Positions 33,000 through 47,515 are shown, counted from the first letter of the stretch. The stretch: DNA of 64,000 nt from Gentiana macrophylla (GCA_026214975.1 CM047805.1:1860001-1924000); one strand, 5' to 3'. A program made the numbers and translations. The notes: generated from the sequence alone by a model not told the origin.

Positions 33000-34642
33000 C
33001 ATTCGGCTCTCGCTCACCGCCGCTTTCTTGGTATTTGTCTGCTTTGCTTATCCCCTCCCGAACTCATGGCGTCGGGAGGGGCTACTCGCTTTCGGCAGCT
33101 TCTCGGGTCCAACTCTCTTTCCGCTTCTAAGTGTAAGCGCATTCAACTCCTCCTCTTGTCCATAATTCCCGCTGCGGTGTGATGGCATTCTGAGGCACCG
33201 ACTTACGCCTTAGGATTTTTATCTGTATAACTAGGCGGTCTTCCTTGGGAACTCGCTTGCTTGTTGATCACCATCTGGCCAATCTGTCTCTCTATCGCCT
33301 TTTGACCGGTGGCTAGTGCTTGCACCATATCTACTAGCTCATCGAATTTCTTTTGAGAGATAGAGGTGGGGTGTGGATTTTGTGTTTGAGCCCAATTGTC
33401 TTGGGGCCTTTGATTGTTGGAGTTGAAGGTGGTTGAATTGGATGCGCGGTGGCGATATAATAAGCGTTTCGCGGATTTCGGAAAGTTACGGTTTGGATTA
33501 TAGCTTGATTGACCGTAATTTTGATTGAAATTACGAAAAGTTTGATTCTCGGTTGCCTATCGCATTTACTTCATCTCCGTTCTCATTGCTGCGCTGCGTT
33601 CTGAAGACTCATATCGATCCCATACATTGTTGCATTTGTAAATTAGCCATCTGTTGGTTTATCATTTCCACTTGAGCAACCAACATCCGTGTCACAGGAT
33701 CGATTGCAAATGATTTCCTCTTATCTTCCTCAACATGGGTCTTCACAGAGGTTGACCACATGTTGTTCTTGGCAATTGTTTCAACTACCCTATAGGCGAC
33801 ATCATCTCCTCCGCTTGAAAAGATCCATGAGTGTGGAATCTAGATAATCTCTATTGGGTTGAGTAACACCACGATAGAATAATTCTAGGAGTTCATGTCG
33901 AGTGTATCCATGGTTAGGGCATTTCCTCATTAACAAATTCAACCTTTCCCGTGCCTTTCCTACGCTTTCTCCTTCTAATTGCTCAAAATTAGCTATATCA
34001 CGTTTAAGGCCCATTATCGTTCAGGTGAAACGAATTTGAGAGAAGGCTCTTTTAACATCGGCCAGGTATGGAGAGAGTGATGGGGTAAGGATTTGAACCA
34101 TCTGTTTGCTTCACCTTTTAAAGCAAGCGGGAAAAGTTCGACTTAACAATCTCGAGAATCAACACCGGATAATGGCTTGGTTCGCAAATTTGAACAAAAG
34201 TGGACAAGAAGTCATGAGGATCTTCTTGAGCAAAGTGCCATGAAAAGAGCTATTTTGGACCAGTCCAACCACTCCATTCTTGAGATCGAAATGTACTTGC
34301 CCCATATCCTGGAGGTCGAATAGGTCATGCCCTCCGGAAGTCTTGGTTAAGATAAAGGGCATAGGGGTCTTGATTTAGTGGGCTTGATGGAGTTGTTGCA
34401 ATTGGTTTTGTAGCCCGACTTGATGATTCTGTTGTTGTTGTAACAAGCTGTATTTGTTGAAGGAGTGATTCAATGAGCTTGAGGTCTGGATTTTGATTTG
34501 GGAGGGCTGGATTAGGAGGAACTAGATTCGGATTTTGAACTTGGTCGACCATGATGTCTAGATCGGGAAAAAGCCTTCTTCTTAGAATGGACCGTTCGGT
34601 TACGGATCAAGAGAGAGGTCCCTTCTTGCTTACGGTTTGCAT
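33000..34642 (-). pseudogene. gag: B gag (Athila type), frameshifted
   Basis: The start is ATG at 34642 on the minus strand (MQTVSKK-), equivalent to 17483 in A1. Motifs in order: QVQNPNLVPPNPALPNQNPD (34545), LFKFANQA (34195), then FEQLEGESVGKARERLNLLM and RKCPNHGYTRHELLELFYRG in the open run 34014-33802, KKFDELVDMVQALATGQKA (near 33350) and the NAITLRSG-type C-terminus (near 33145). No zinc knuckle. Frameshifts separate at least five pieces. Confidence 0.83.
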
Positions 34643-35129
34643 AAACCAGGAGGACAATTGAGAGAGTCAACATCGACTAAAAGTCGAGGTTGTGAAGAGT
34701 TAACCTTGGAATACTAGGTGAGAGAAGAAAAGAAAAGAACAGGAAAGCAGGACGGACGGGCGTTCGAGGATCGTGAACGAGCGTCTATTAAGGGAGGGTT
34801 CCGGACGGGCGTCTGGTTAAATAGACGCTCGTCTGGTATACTAAAAGTAGCTCAGAGGCGTATTTACTAAACAAACGGGCGGTTGGAGGGCCAGACGCTC
34901 GTTTGACCAGTAAACAGAATACGGAAGTTTTTCAGAATGGACGAGCGTCTGTATAATCGGACGTTCGTTCAAAAGCAGAAAACAAGGATCAGAGCAGAAA
35001 AACAACAGGAAACAGAAGTAAACAAATCAAACTAAAACCTAAAACACAAAGAAAATCACCAACTAGAAAACTATACCTACGAAGAATCCGACAACCGTTA
35101 ACGATTCCCCGGCAACGGCGCCAAAAACT
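34643..35129 (-). other. B leader with perfect tRNA-Asp primer-binding site
   Basis: Minus strand TGGCGCCGTTGCCGGGGA at 35106-35123, fully complementary to the plant tRNA-Asp 3' end, six bases from the LTR. The leader at 34740-34975 has about ten GACG-C-CG motifs, as in A1. Confidence 0.85.
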
Positions 35130-36740
35130 TGTTCGGTAAAAACGAGTTTTACAATTTATAAACCGAAACACCCCAAGTATAAGGATCGTAGTATAGGGTG
35201 TTGCCGAGTCGTCCTGAGGGAATCGTAAAGTTATCAGATTAAGATATAACTCCTAAGTTGGTTATGTCACGAACTATTACCTAAAACTAAGGTTAATCTA
35301 ACTATAAACTGAACCTAAGAAATAAACTAAAAATCTAAGGAAAAGAAAATAAAACAGCAACTAAAATAAACAACCAAACAAGAGATATTCTAGAGTGGAC
35401 GAGGCGTCCTCTAAGGCAGACGGGCGTCAGATACGATTTAAGCGGAAATATGCAGAAAAACGAACAGCAAAAATTGAGGTTGCAATGAACTAAACTTAAG
35501 ACTAGCGTTGAAATAAACGATTTTGTTTTGAATTATAAAAGGAAACAGAGAACACCTAGAATCTATCACTCAACGATCAGACAAACGATTTATGATTGAA
35601 TACGATTTTATTGGTATGATCAATCACGAAACCGACTAAATTCCTTTAGATCAATTTCTAAGGTTTGTTTACTTTTCCAAGAAAAACAAATAACATTCAT
35701 CACAAGATCAACAATTCGTTCCCAAATTGCAATACCCAACTAACGATATATGATTCCTCAAAACGTCATCAATTGTATCGATTGAAATAGAAAACTATTC
35801 TTTGAATTATATTCCCATAAAAATTCAAACAACATAGAGGTTCATTGACATTCTATCTAATGAAACTCTTAACCAATAAATCAAGATTCAAACGATAAAT
35901 AAAACAAAATATTCAAAATCATAACTAAAGATAAACTAACGAATCATGGTTGTGATGACGTTGATGTGATATCCTCCGGTTGTTCCTTCGCTATGCGTTT
36001 AGCCAACAATCATGTTGGTAGACAGAATCATTGGGATGGAAGGATTCATCTTTGACTCTCCTCCTTGAATGACGCGGGTGCTAGGGTTTGTTATGAGGAA
36101 TAATGTGTATGAGATGTTCCACAGGGTTTAATACACATTTGCTATTTAAAGGATTTTAGGTCGGCTAGGGTTAAGTCGGCACCGGACGCCCGTCCAAGGT
36201 CATGGACGCCTTGATCCATTGCAAAACTTATTTGAGTCGGGCCGAGCCGGGATTGGGCGCTTACGTCTGCTGGCAGCGTCACTTCTGGCGCCCAAACTTG
36301 CTTTGAATCCAAAATATCATCCTGGACGCTCGTCCACTATCTTGAGACGCTTGATCCGGTTGAACGGCCGTTCAACAACTGGACGCGCTTGATTAGACGC
36401 GAAAACTTGATTTTCTCATATCTATCTCTTTCCAATCAAATCCAATCACCATTATCTCTTCCTCTTTAATTAAACCCGACTTGATCATCTTTGAATTACC
36501 TCTTGAGCTCGAATTTGTGCATCTATAACACATAAAAATATCCCAAAATGTAATAATGTCCAATTAAATATAAATTCATCAATAAAACGCATAAATTGAC
36601 TAATTTTGTGATTAACTTACTAAAACACCACATGCTCAATATTTCGTCTAAACACTTATTTCTTTATGCAAATAATACAAATACGGGGGGAAATTATCAT
36701 AAAATATAGCCTTATAAAACATATAAAAACACCCTTAACA
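35130..36740 (-). mobile_element. Athila subfamily-2 LTR shared by B and C
   Basis: 1611 bp, near-identical to 25480-27087. The left side is B's leader and primer site, so it is B's 5' LTR; the right side is directly a polypurine tract and 3' region, so it is also C's 3' LTR. One LTR serves two units, giving LTR-int-LTR-int. Confidence 0.9.
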
Positions 36741-38150
36741 ACTCCCCCACACTTGAACTTTTGTTCGTCTCGAGCAAAACAATCAAAATTATAGCTCAAC
36801 TTTCATGCAATCCACATAGATCTCCAACTCACGTAACAAAAGATATAACAACTATAGCAAACAATACCATCACAGAGATAGATTCAGTGTATGTGTGACA
36901 AGCCCTTTTCTAATTTATCAAGTCTTTCAAAGACATATCCTCTCAAAAATCCAATGACTATCCTAGATATAGCGGTAATAGCTCCACTCAAAGCCTTCTC
37001 ACGCACTCGGTAGGATAATCCTACTGACATATCATGCGGTTCTCACTGGTATAAGATCCATGATAACAAAGACTTCACTTTATTTGTATTCATCATTTTC
37101 AAAATTCTCAAATTAACGCAAATCAGAATAAGCTTTTACCCATCATAGTAGAGTAGGACATTTCAAGATAATCCCCTACCTTACTCCAATCATAAGGCAG
37201 CTATAAACTGACTGTCGTGAGCTATTGGTCATCATAGTGGTATAGGACATACGTGGTATACCCTACCTCACTCAAATCATTAACCAGCTTTCGACAAACG
37301 TATTTATTGATAATTCATTACTTATTCATTCACTTTTCAAAGTCATAAGTTACATCTCACTTATCACATTCAAACTTTATGATATTCACAGTACACGGTC
37401 TAACTAAGGTGTTACCATACTGACCTTCTTAAGATACTCATCAAAATAATGAAAAGATATAGTTCAAAAATCTTGCTTCAATATCAAAGGTTTTCGTGAG
37501 TGAAAAATGAACACTATCTCCATAAAAGTAAAGACATGCTATAATTATCTCACTAAGTCACATACTATCATCGTTAGAAAACTACAACTAGCAAGCATTT
37601 AGTTTCAATCACATGCTCGAGATTTACAAAAAATTTTAAATTTGCTCGAAATTAACTCATATTACCAGATATAGCATGAAAACATACCCATGTTACCCCC
37701 CCCACACTTAAATCACATTATGTCCTCAGAATGTGCAAATATAAAAGAAAAGAAAACTTAGCCGGTTTCAACAGTGGTGGTCGGATGAAAGTTGGCAGAG
37801 GTCAGGCCGGAGCATGAATGTACCGCTGCAACTCGAATAGACAACACTGGACAGTAGTGACTCGAAAACCTGCTCAAAAGTATCTGCAACACTCGACATA
37901 CCATATAATCTCGGGGTACACGGGGTATATGAGCAACACATAACACAAAACACTTACAATGAATGTAGGAGGAATAACCATCAACACGTAACTGAGGCAA
38001 GACTCTAAAACTAAAAAGCAAATAACCTAAGAAAAGTAATCAACCTAAAAGGAAAAGAAAACAAGACACGAAAAACTAGGTTGCCTCCCAGTGAGCGCTT
38101 TTTAATGTCAATAGCTTGACACAATCCTCAAAGTCAACCCGGTCGGGCCA
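36741..38150 (-). other. C 3' untranslated region
   Basis: The terminal polypurine tract is at 36741-36756 (minus strand TCAAGTGTGGGGGAGT) and the second tract at 37695-37711. Close copy of B's 3' region; differences are mostly small indels. Confidence 0.75.
37874..37981 (-). CDS. Conserved 35-codon hydrophobic ORF (C copy)
   Basis: Same start, length and stop as in A1, B and D. Function unknown. Confidence 0.3.
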   Translation of the reverse strand: MVIPPTFIVSVLCYVLLIYPVYPEIIWYVECCRYF

Positions 38151-40252
38151 CTTTGGTTTAAACGCGCCACCTCATCATCGAATCGAGGTAAGGACCGAGG
38201 TGTGACCACAACCGCCACAAGTCAAGTACCTACCAAATTCTTTAACTTGGCTCTCCAGACAAGATCGACTTTCGTCTTTGTCTCAACTTCTCCTACATGT
38301 GGCACCGGTGAATGATAGGTTCGGGGAATCGTGGTAGAAGCTTCTTTAAGGGTAAGAATGTCATCATTCAAGCAAAGAAATTAGTTGGAATCTCATCACA
38401 AATCAAAGACATCGTGCACGTCAACCAACTTTTGAAAGTATATGACCTCGGTACTTCATAAGGTTGGCCAAAATACATTTTCAATCTATGACCGTTCACT
38501 TTAAAAGGTTGACGCTGTACCCTTTCAAGGAAATCGCTCCCGGATGAACTTCGACAATTTCAAAGGGTCCGGACCATCGGACTTAAGCTTGCCGACAAGC
38601 GGATGTAATCGGTGTTGTAAAGTAAAGCCATCTCTCCTACCGGAAATCTCATCCTTTATTTTAGCATCATGGAGCGCTTTCGTTCTTTCCTTGCTCGGCT
38701 TGGCATTCTCGTAGGCCCCGAGTGCAATTCATCGAGCTCATGCGATTTGCGATAATCTTTTTTCTCGCCACAGGTGGCTATCGAAGTTCAAGTATTTAAT
38801 AGCCGAAGAAGCTCGTGCTCTCGGCTCCGGTAGATGGCATGCCTTGCCGTAAACCATTTGAAAGGGAGCGTACCCATAGGGGTCTTGAAGCGCGAGACGA
38901 TAAGCCCAGAGTGCGTCGTCCAACTTGAGACTCCAATTGGATCTATTAGAATTCACCGTTTTCTCCAAAATCCGATTTAGACTTACCACATTTGCTTACC
39001 TCGACTTGGCCCTTTGGTTTGGGGTGGTATGGTGTTCCAATTCTATGCTTGACACCATATCTCTCAAGAATTTTATCCGGTGCATTACAAAAATGCGATC
39101 CTTCATCACCGATAAAGGCTCTAGGACGACCTAAATCTAGTAAAGATATTCTTTTGCAAGAATTTCTTTACAACTTTGTGATCATTGGTTTGGGTGGCTA
39201 TAGCCTCTACCCATTTGAAACATAATCAACGCAGACTAGGATATATTTATTGCCATACGATGATGGGAAGGGTCCCATGAAATCGATGCCCCACACGTCG
39301 AAGACTTCACATTCCAAGATAGGCCTCAAAGGCATCTCCATCCTATTCTTGAGCCTCTCCTACTCTTTGACATCCATCACGGCCTTTGCAAAAGGCTTCG
39401 GCGTCTTTGAACAGAGTGGGCCAGTAAAATCCAGCTTGAAGGATTTTCGCAACAGTCTTTGGTGCTCCGTAGTGTCCACCAGCAGGACCACTATGACATT
39501 GCTCTAAGATATCCAATTGCTCATGTTCTGGAACACACCTTCTAAGCAACCCGTCTTTGCAGACTTTAAACAAATGTGGATCCTCCCATACGAGATACTT
39601 CAAGTCACCGAAAAACTTCTTCTTTCCTCACGACACGTCATCTCTTCTAAATGCCCGATCGCTAAGTAATTGGCGTAATCGACATACCACGGCCTCACAT
39701 TCTCTAGTCTCATTAATTGCTCGATCGGAAAGTCAATGCCTATTTCCTTCGGATTTTCGTCACCCTCGTTCACTAAAGGCGAGATAAGTGATCGCCTACA
39801 ACATTTTCGCTACCCTTCTTATCCTTAATTTCAAGGTCAAATTCTGTAGAATCGTAATCCATCTCAATAACCTTGGTTTAGCATCTGTTTTTTCCATAAG
39901 GTAGCGTAACGACTGCGTGATCACCCAAACCACAACTCGAGACCGAGAAGGTAACTTGAAACTTATCCATAGCAAAAACATTGCTAGGAATTCTTTCTCT
40001 CTGTAGTAGTGTAGTTACACCGAAATTTGGGTTCAAAGTGCGGCTCGCATAGTAGATTGGTGCGAACTTTTTGTCAATTCTTTTGCCCTAAACTGCGCTA
40101 TAGCGTAGTTAGAGGCATCGCACATGAGTTCGAAAGGTTTAGTCGATCGGCGCGATCAAAATGGGGCTTTGGTTAACTTATCCTTTAAGCATTTGAAAGC
40201 TTCCTTACACGCATCATCAAACACGAACTCTACTTCCTCTTTCAAAGGAGTT
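38150..40252 (-). pseudogene. C RNase H and integrase, frameshifted, cut by F
   Basis: Minus strand, right to left: the RT-RNase H linker ends at the F insertion (40252/49219), followed by MCDASNYAI near 40130, [18 protein letters not shown] (39900), [19 protein letters not shown] with the HHCC region in the open run 39603-39343, the GIDFMGPF core near 39285, and [19 protein letters not shown] in 38989-38738, then the C-terminal VNGHRLK-type segment near 38490. Close to B but with more indels. Confidence 0.83.
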
Positions 40253-40257
40253 GGATA

Positions 40258-41966
40258 TGAAGGATGCAGGTTCTTAGATCTAAACGAATTAGATCTATGC
40301 GCAGCGGATGGATCACGATTTATATATCAAAACACATAATTAAAGGACTTAAAAACTACAAGGGGGTTTAAGATTATGTTACCAATAACGGGAAGAGTCG
40401 CCTTGATCTTCCGATGTGTTCTCCAAACGGCGGTTGGTGGACACCCTTCTTGATAAAAGCACCTCCTTGATATGCAACACCAAGAAAAACTCCAAGTTTT
40501 TCTTCCTCTAAAACCCTAGGCAAGAAAAAACTAATTTTTCTCTCCTTTTACAAGTGGTGGTCGAAAATTGCTTGTCCCATTTTCCTTGGAATAACTCTCC
40601 TTTTATAGGAGAGTAAATCCTTGGCCTCCAAGTTTTAATTAATTAAATAAATAATTAAAAAGAAATCACAATAAAGGATAATTCCATTTATAAAAGATTG
40701 TGATTAATCAATCAATCAATTACAAATCAATTATCTTTTATTAATTAATTATTTAACAAGTAAATAATTAATCACACAAGAAAATCAATTCTTGCCCTTT
40801 TAATAGCTGGTGAGGCGCCACACATTAGGAGTTTAGGCCCACAGAAAATGTCTTTTACATGTATTATATTATTCACCCCAACTAAATAATATTTTGCATA
40901 TCAATTAATTAGCCCGACCAATTAATTATTATCAATGAGGCCAAAAGCAGGAAAAACATCCGAATTACGGGAGCCACATCGGGGACCATGGACCTATAAC
41001 CGATAGCTCCAATAATTAATTATTCATCGAGCGAGAATAAGTACATTAATTATTAATTCCGGGATTACGCCACCATAAACCCGAAATCGAACTCTACCGA
41101 TTATAGATGTATACTTATACTCAACCCATAGAGTGAATAAGCGTCCATTGATATAATCACTACATACGGATTAACCCCTCCATAGACTGTCCATTACGGT
41201 GGGAAGTCTCCGTGAACCCGACTCGAGAATATCTTATCCTTATTTACCATCAACCCCACGATGATCAATTAGTACACATATCGACTAGTAGCTAATTAGT
41301 CAAATGTGAACTCCGGGATCGATCACTTTCTTAGGGCTAACAAACAAGGGATTTGCTCTCTCTACTTCCCGAGGAAGGAATGGATTCCATGTCCGTGAAA
41401 ATCAGAACTACTCACTCATCCGGAGATAGTGCCAATGAGAAGTGGCTTGGAACACATATTAAAGTGAACCGTAACTAACACATCAAACACTACCCGGGAC
41501 AAGCGGCATCCCGTGATCACCTCAGATTAAGGTTGATCCATATATGATCATCTAATGATTTAATAAGATTCCTCGATTACGGAATTATACCGAGAAATTT
41601 GATTAAATCGGTCCGATCCTATATGAATGCCATCATATATAAATGCCCCACGTAAAGGTACCCTCTACCGGCAGTCCGGATAAGACTATCACACCCTAAG
41701 GTGTTCAGGCGCATTATTGGTGTTTTAATCAAGAGACCCTAAACTCGATTAAGTTCACCACGGATTAACTGATTTAAGCATATCTCCACTAACTCAATCC
41801 TCACGTGTAATCCATACACCGAGTTAAGTGGTTACATCTGAGATATACTTAGGGTTTGCGGCGGTGTATTACTTTACAAGCACAAAGCAAGTAATAAGGT
41901 GAGATAAATTCTGTCATTCATTATTAAAACAATTACACAAATTGTCTTTCGGCACTACACCTAACA
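40258..41966 (-). mobile_element. F LTR (3' LTR in element orientation)
   Basis: 1709 bp; the minus strand reads TGTTAGGTGTAGTGCC... to ...CTGCATCCTTCA. TATA at 40611-40618 (minus strand CTATAAAA). Differs from the right LTR by scattered indels. Confidence 0.9.
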
Positions 41967-44900
41967 ATCTCCCCACTTGCGAAATGACAAGCAACGATTG
42001 TTTTAGAGCACACCCTTTCTCATCTTATTCACAACACTCTCCCACTTGCTCTAAAAGCGGATGAGATATATTCATCAATGCCGTACCCTCCAAGCACTCG
42101 ACTTGGTACACTCGATTAGCTAGGTTGTCGACTCGAGACGATCTTTAGGATTGAAACGAGCGGTCCTTCCAATCGGGTGGTACTCTCTCAACATGCTTTT
42201 GACCTCTAAAGGATCGAGAAAATCCTTCTAAGCTATCTCTTCTTTTGTTTTCCACGATGAAGCGATATCGGCTTATCGACACTGGAATTACTTCCAGACC
42301 AAAAAGGAAATTCTAAACACTATGAGTAAACACTGAGCCCGAGATCAACTTAATGATCATCCTTAATCTGACTACAAGTCAGAATCAGTGTAGTCAACCA
42401 TATTCAAGTTTGCACCTGAATATACAAGCATATGATTCCTCGTTCTCTAACGATACTTGAGGACGTACTAAAATGCTTTTCAATGCACGAATCCAAGATT
42501 CAACTACTATTGACTTGTGATAACCTGACTTGCCGTTATCCAAGAGAGACTCTATCCCATTTTCTCTTTATCCGGAGATTTGAGAATCATTCACGAGATG
42601 TAAGGTAGGACTACTCGTTGAATGTTGCATAAGTATATGCATGATCATCTTAACCAATAAGCGGATGGGATAGCCAATGACTCATTCTTGTGAGTTTGAC
42701 CGAATCAAATTCTTAGAATATAGTCCAATTCTCTCATCAGAGAGAATCTTGGCGTGTCGATTTCCGACTTGAGATAGCACACCCATGTTGTTTCCAACCG
42801 TTTTAGTGTTATCATTTATGAACACTAATACTACTACTACTTTACCAATATTGATATCCGATCTACGAAAAACTTATCAATATTTTGGTCAAGTCCACAT
42901 ATTTTAAAACATGTGACTTTTAAATGACCGAAAGGTTCTCTTAAATCCACAAAGGATATAAGCCATGTATGTGCCTCCTACCAAAGGTTCTTTCGAATGA
43001 ATTAAGATATCGTTAGTCTCGCAAAAAAGGTCTTAGGGAATCACCCCTATCTTACGCTTTGTAACGAATCCGTTATTCATTCTTAGCTAAAACCCTTCAT
43101 TCGAATGAATTCGATTCCATTGTTCGGCAAGAAAGTCTCGGGAATCACCCCTATTTTCTCGCTTAACGAAATCTAGCAAGGCGAGTGGTGAGAGAGTTCA
43201 GGTGTCAGTTAACTCTCTACTTGTCGTGGAATCACCCTATACCACTCAACTTTTATTTGAAAGTTTAAACTTTCCTATTCATTCGACTCTTTTCGCGTAG
43301 ATCCAATTGCTCCTAATCGGGCTGAGACACTCGGTGGTTCTACAAGAGGTGAAAGAAACCTGAGTACCAAAACTCCATTCACAGGGATAAGGTTTTCAAA
43401 CCAACCTCTATAATCGAGAATCCTATACTGACCCACCAAGAGCCATAGGTTATCAATCACCCCAAGAGATTATAAAGTCCACAAAATCACAATGGGTCAA
43501 CGGTTAAACCATACTCCCACCGTGTGTCTTGGGTGGATTGACATTACGATCTAGTAGTATTTATCGAGTGTAATCACCAACTACCAATGTTGGACGTGGT
43601 CCGATTAAATCGAGATAGTAACTACCTTTGGGTAACCGTACTCAAGAGTTTAAGGTCATTTCTTATAGATTCTATCGGAAGGCTTATGGCAGTTCAACCG
43701 TCACTTTACGATCTCAAGAATCTTATAATCAACCTTCACTCGTCTCATTAAGATATTTCACTAACAAAGTCACAATCTGAATGTATCGCAAAAATCTCGA
43801 TCCTACCTTCAAGCATTAAATGCTAAATGCCTACATTTATGGAAGTGGTGTGAACCGAATTCACTCATTATCCATAAATTCACTAGCATCTTCTAGGTAG
43901 ACTTCTCGGTTTACATAATAATGTTAACCGTTATTTTGCAACCAATTATCTTAATCGAGTCTAGCAGTGTATTGTAGCACATCAATAACTATATAGGGCA
44001 AGTCTATGGTTTCTTTCTCAGTGAGAAACATTCCTTTAGAGGCGGTGAGCATCAGTCCCAAGACTATGCTATAGCCTATTTATGAGCATGGAATACTCTA
44101 TTCTCTGCTAAAATCAGAGACTCCTCCTCGTACTCTTTTGATAAACTAAATCATGTTTGGAGTAGTTATCAGACAAAATGTCACCACTCAAAAACTCCCA
44201 CTAGCTTGTGTCTCTCACTAGACCCCGAAGGTCATGATGAACAAGCTATGTTACCCTTCAAATCTATTACCCTCTCCCGATTGAAAGGAAACTTAGTCAT
44301 TGTTCCTTTGAGATAGTGTTCTTAGATCGGGAGATAGGAATCACCCTTAGCCGATCGTCAGTCTTATCTCAGGATATATGCACTAATTAATAAATATTGA
44401 AGGGTCGTTTATCCGAATACGGAAACCTTTTACCTTTAATAGTTTTAGATGTGTTACACATACCTATTCGACTTTTCTTAGTGGTTACTGTCTTTATCAA
44501 ACAAAGTCGAGTCATGATTCAGTACTACAAATGTCATCTTCACTTTGTTTAAGGCAATCTGTATTATCGAGATGAAAGTGAATCCATTTGTTTCAACGAA
44601 TCGTAAACGAAAAAATAAATTTTTCGTGATATTCAAGGATAGAATCGAAATTCATTTCCTTATATCACTCCCACTATTATATTGAAATTGCGCCCGTTGT
44701 TACTCTATTAATCGTTAATGCACAGCTTCCTTGTTCTTCCAAAGAACTAAGCTACCGAGTCAAGTTACTCGGTTAAGAAAGTCGCTAAGGATTCATTGGT
44801 TAGTGATGCGAAATCACATTCCTTATCCTATACTTTCTTTAATTAATGTTTTGGTTTAGCCTCAAAACTTTAGTTAAGATGATTAACACTTATAGACATT

Positions 44901-47515
44901 CTTTCCCATTCTCAACTTTCCTTAAAAGGAAATAGTCTTGAACTAGCAGTTCAATTGAGTAGACACTACTCGTGAACTGTGGGATGTCTAATAAAAGCGT
45001 TACCCAGTGGGACTAATTTTCTAATAAATTAGAAAAACATAAGATAAAAGCTCCCACTAGTTTATCGGTTCCAAATACCGTCTAACTAGCGACACTTAAA
45101 TTTATGATTCTCCAATTTTTCTATTAGAAAATTTCTCGTGTAGACACTACACAATTAAAATTCACTAGAAGAATTTTGTCGTCCCAATCATCTTTCAAAC
45201 TAACTACGGTTGTCTCTCGTTCTGCACGAGTGACAGCAGTGACATACTTATTTACGTCACTTAAGTTTTGAAGGCTCAAGAGAAACATCTCTTCCGAAAA
45301 ATTAATCGCATGTGAGATTAATAAAAACAACGTTCTAGTTACTTACCACCTTTTAAAGAAGTCATTACTAGTCAATTTTACACTAGCAGTCTAGCACCTT
45401 AGAGATATATATAATGATTGTAAATAAAATTGTGAGAATAAATCCAAACATACACTACTAATAAATTTTAGGAACATAAACTAAGTACTTATAGTCTATC
45501 CTACCGCTCCAAGGATTTAATCTAACGCCTCGGTGCCGCTTAGGGTAGGTCAAAGAGGTTTCGATTAATATTGAAGATCGATTGAGAATCGAACATCTCA
45601 TTTGTGATCGTCAATCACCTTTCCTTTTTCAGCCAAGGTATTACCAAAATACCCTTTATGAGTGTGACCTCTTGTTTGAGATCTTTAGATAGACCCGAGT
45701 GTGCCGCTTAGTGGTCGGTCGGTGACTCAATGAGTACCCAAAATCCTATCCTTTCGGAGACCAAGCCTTGAATTTTGATAGCGGTGAAGGCCTTCCTTAG
45801 GGGCGAAATCAAAGCCGCACGAGGCGTCACCATTCTCTCACGCCGCTTGTGTCAACTTGATAGAGGCCGTGGGGTCATTTGTCGCCTCTCCGCTCCCACT
45901 CAATATTTTGAAAAAGTGGTGGGTTTATCGATCACGTTTTTGGACTTGATGTTACATTAAGGAACAATAAATCATAGGCCCGAATGTTGTCGGTTATGTG
46001 GGCTAGCCCACCCGACCTATTCGTTAGAACATATGTGGCCGTCGGACGGGTCAAGGCTAGGAGAGCTCCGTTGAGCCGTAGTGGCTCTTCGGATTGCTCA
46101 AGATATTGCGGACCCTTCGCAAACGCGCCACACTGGAGGGTGAAGTCGATTGAGCCGTAGCTATCGTTGACCACCCAACCGTGGTTAGACCACTTTCGAA
46201 CCTGTTTGCCCGTGATTATCCAATCCTTAAACATCAAACTTTCACGTAGACACTACGGAACAAAAACGTAATCTCGTCTTAGGTAAGGTGGAATTCACCG
46301 AGAATCCAACACCTTAACCACGAGGTTTCGGGATTTTACTCCTTATGCTTTCGCAGAGTGGGATTCACCGAGAATCCATCACCCAACCTCGACGATTGAA
46401 AAAACCCGTGTTCCTCGGTTTTTACCCTAATTAGTTTCTAATTAATATCAAACAATTAATTAAAACTAATCGTGTGTTTTATACATGCCTAACTAATTCC
46501 TCGAATTAATTTCTACATGTATGCATATGGAGTGGAATTCATGATATGATGCATGTCATGGCAATTTTCCGGTTCTACACATACAATCTAAACATGTATA
46601 CTAGTGCGGAAAATAAACACCGAGATGGACCGTTGACACCCCCGTATCTAACCTATTAGAAAATAAATAACGAAACCCTAACTAGTGTTTACTACTTTCT
46701 AACAAAATCTGCAGCTGTTCAAAATCTTCAACGATCGGCAAAGCAAACGAACTTGGATCGCGACGTAACTTTCCAGATCTGTTCTTCACTCCTCGGGCTT
46801 CAATATGGACGGTTGGATCGGAGCTTTGACTTGTTAATCTTCCTCAGTGAGCCGCCCAACTTGCTGCTGAAACAGACTCTCACAGCAGCGCATCATATAC
46901 TTCCCGAGGCCGATTGGGGATCTAGATGAATCCCGATCGTCCTGAAAATTTTATCTCACGTCCAAAACTCCATGATTATCGATCTGACCGGTCGGATTTT
47001 AATTTGAACGGTCCAAGTGTTCCCAGAAAATCGAAGAAGTCACAGTTAGGGTTTCTGTGAATCCTGCGTTTTTCTGTTACAGCAGCCACTTCGCAGCAAC
47101 GAACGGAAACCCAAACGGACTCTGATCGACACCAAAATTTGTGGGATTGTTCATCAACTTCCAATCTGGATTCTGACCGGAGGGATCTTCGTTTTAACGG
47201 CTCAAACAACGGGAAAAACGAAAAAACTAAACAGCTAATGTACAGATCTATTTTCTGGAAATTAAAATTGCAATAATACATAAATTACATAATTTCCTAT
47301 ACTCATATGAACGAATTTTCATCGTTCATATGAGTTTACAATAGATCTAACGGGTAAACGATGCCAACCCCAATCCATCTCTTCAACCATAGCAATTTAA
47401 AAATTACTAATGCATAATAATAAGTAAAATATCACCTACATGCAATTCCACTCCTTTAAATCGTTTAATTACGATTATGACTATATAAATCGTGGAACCT
47501 GTCTCTTATACCACA
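41967..47515 (-). other. F internal region, no coding domain
   Basis: On the minus strand it begins after the primer site 47498-47513 (TGGTATAAGAGACAGG, resembling the iMet-type copia site) with a leader containing three ~180-bp degenerate repeats (near 46800, 46975, 47170), and ends in the tract GCAAGTGGGGAGAT at 41967-41980. Multiple copies of AGTGGGAG occur on the minus strand through the interior. No ORF above about 100 codons has a recognisable domain. The part at 45040-46450 is related to 2300-3680 in G. Confidence 0.8.

Noticed and set aside
41967..47515. Degenerate copia gag-pol inside F
   Set aside because: I looked for the integrase, RT and protease signatures on both strands and saw none; a profile search could still find very decayed pieces.
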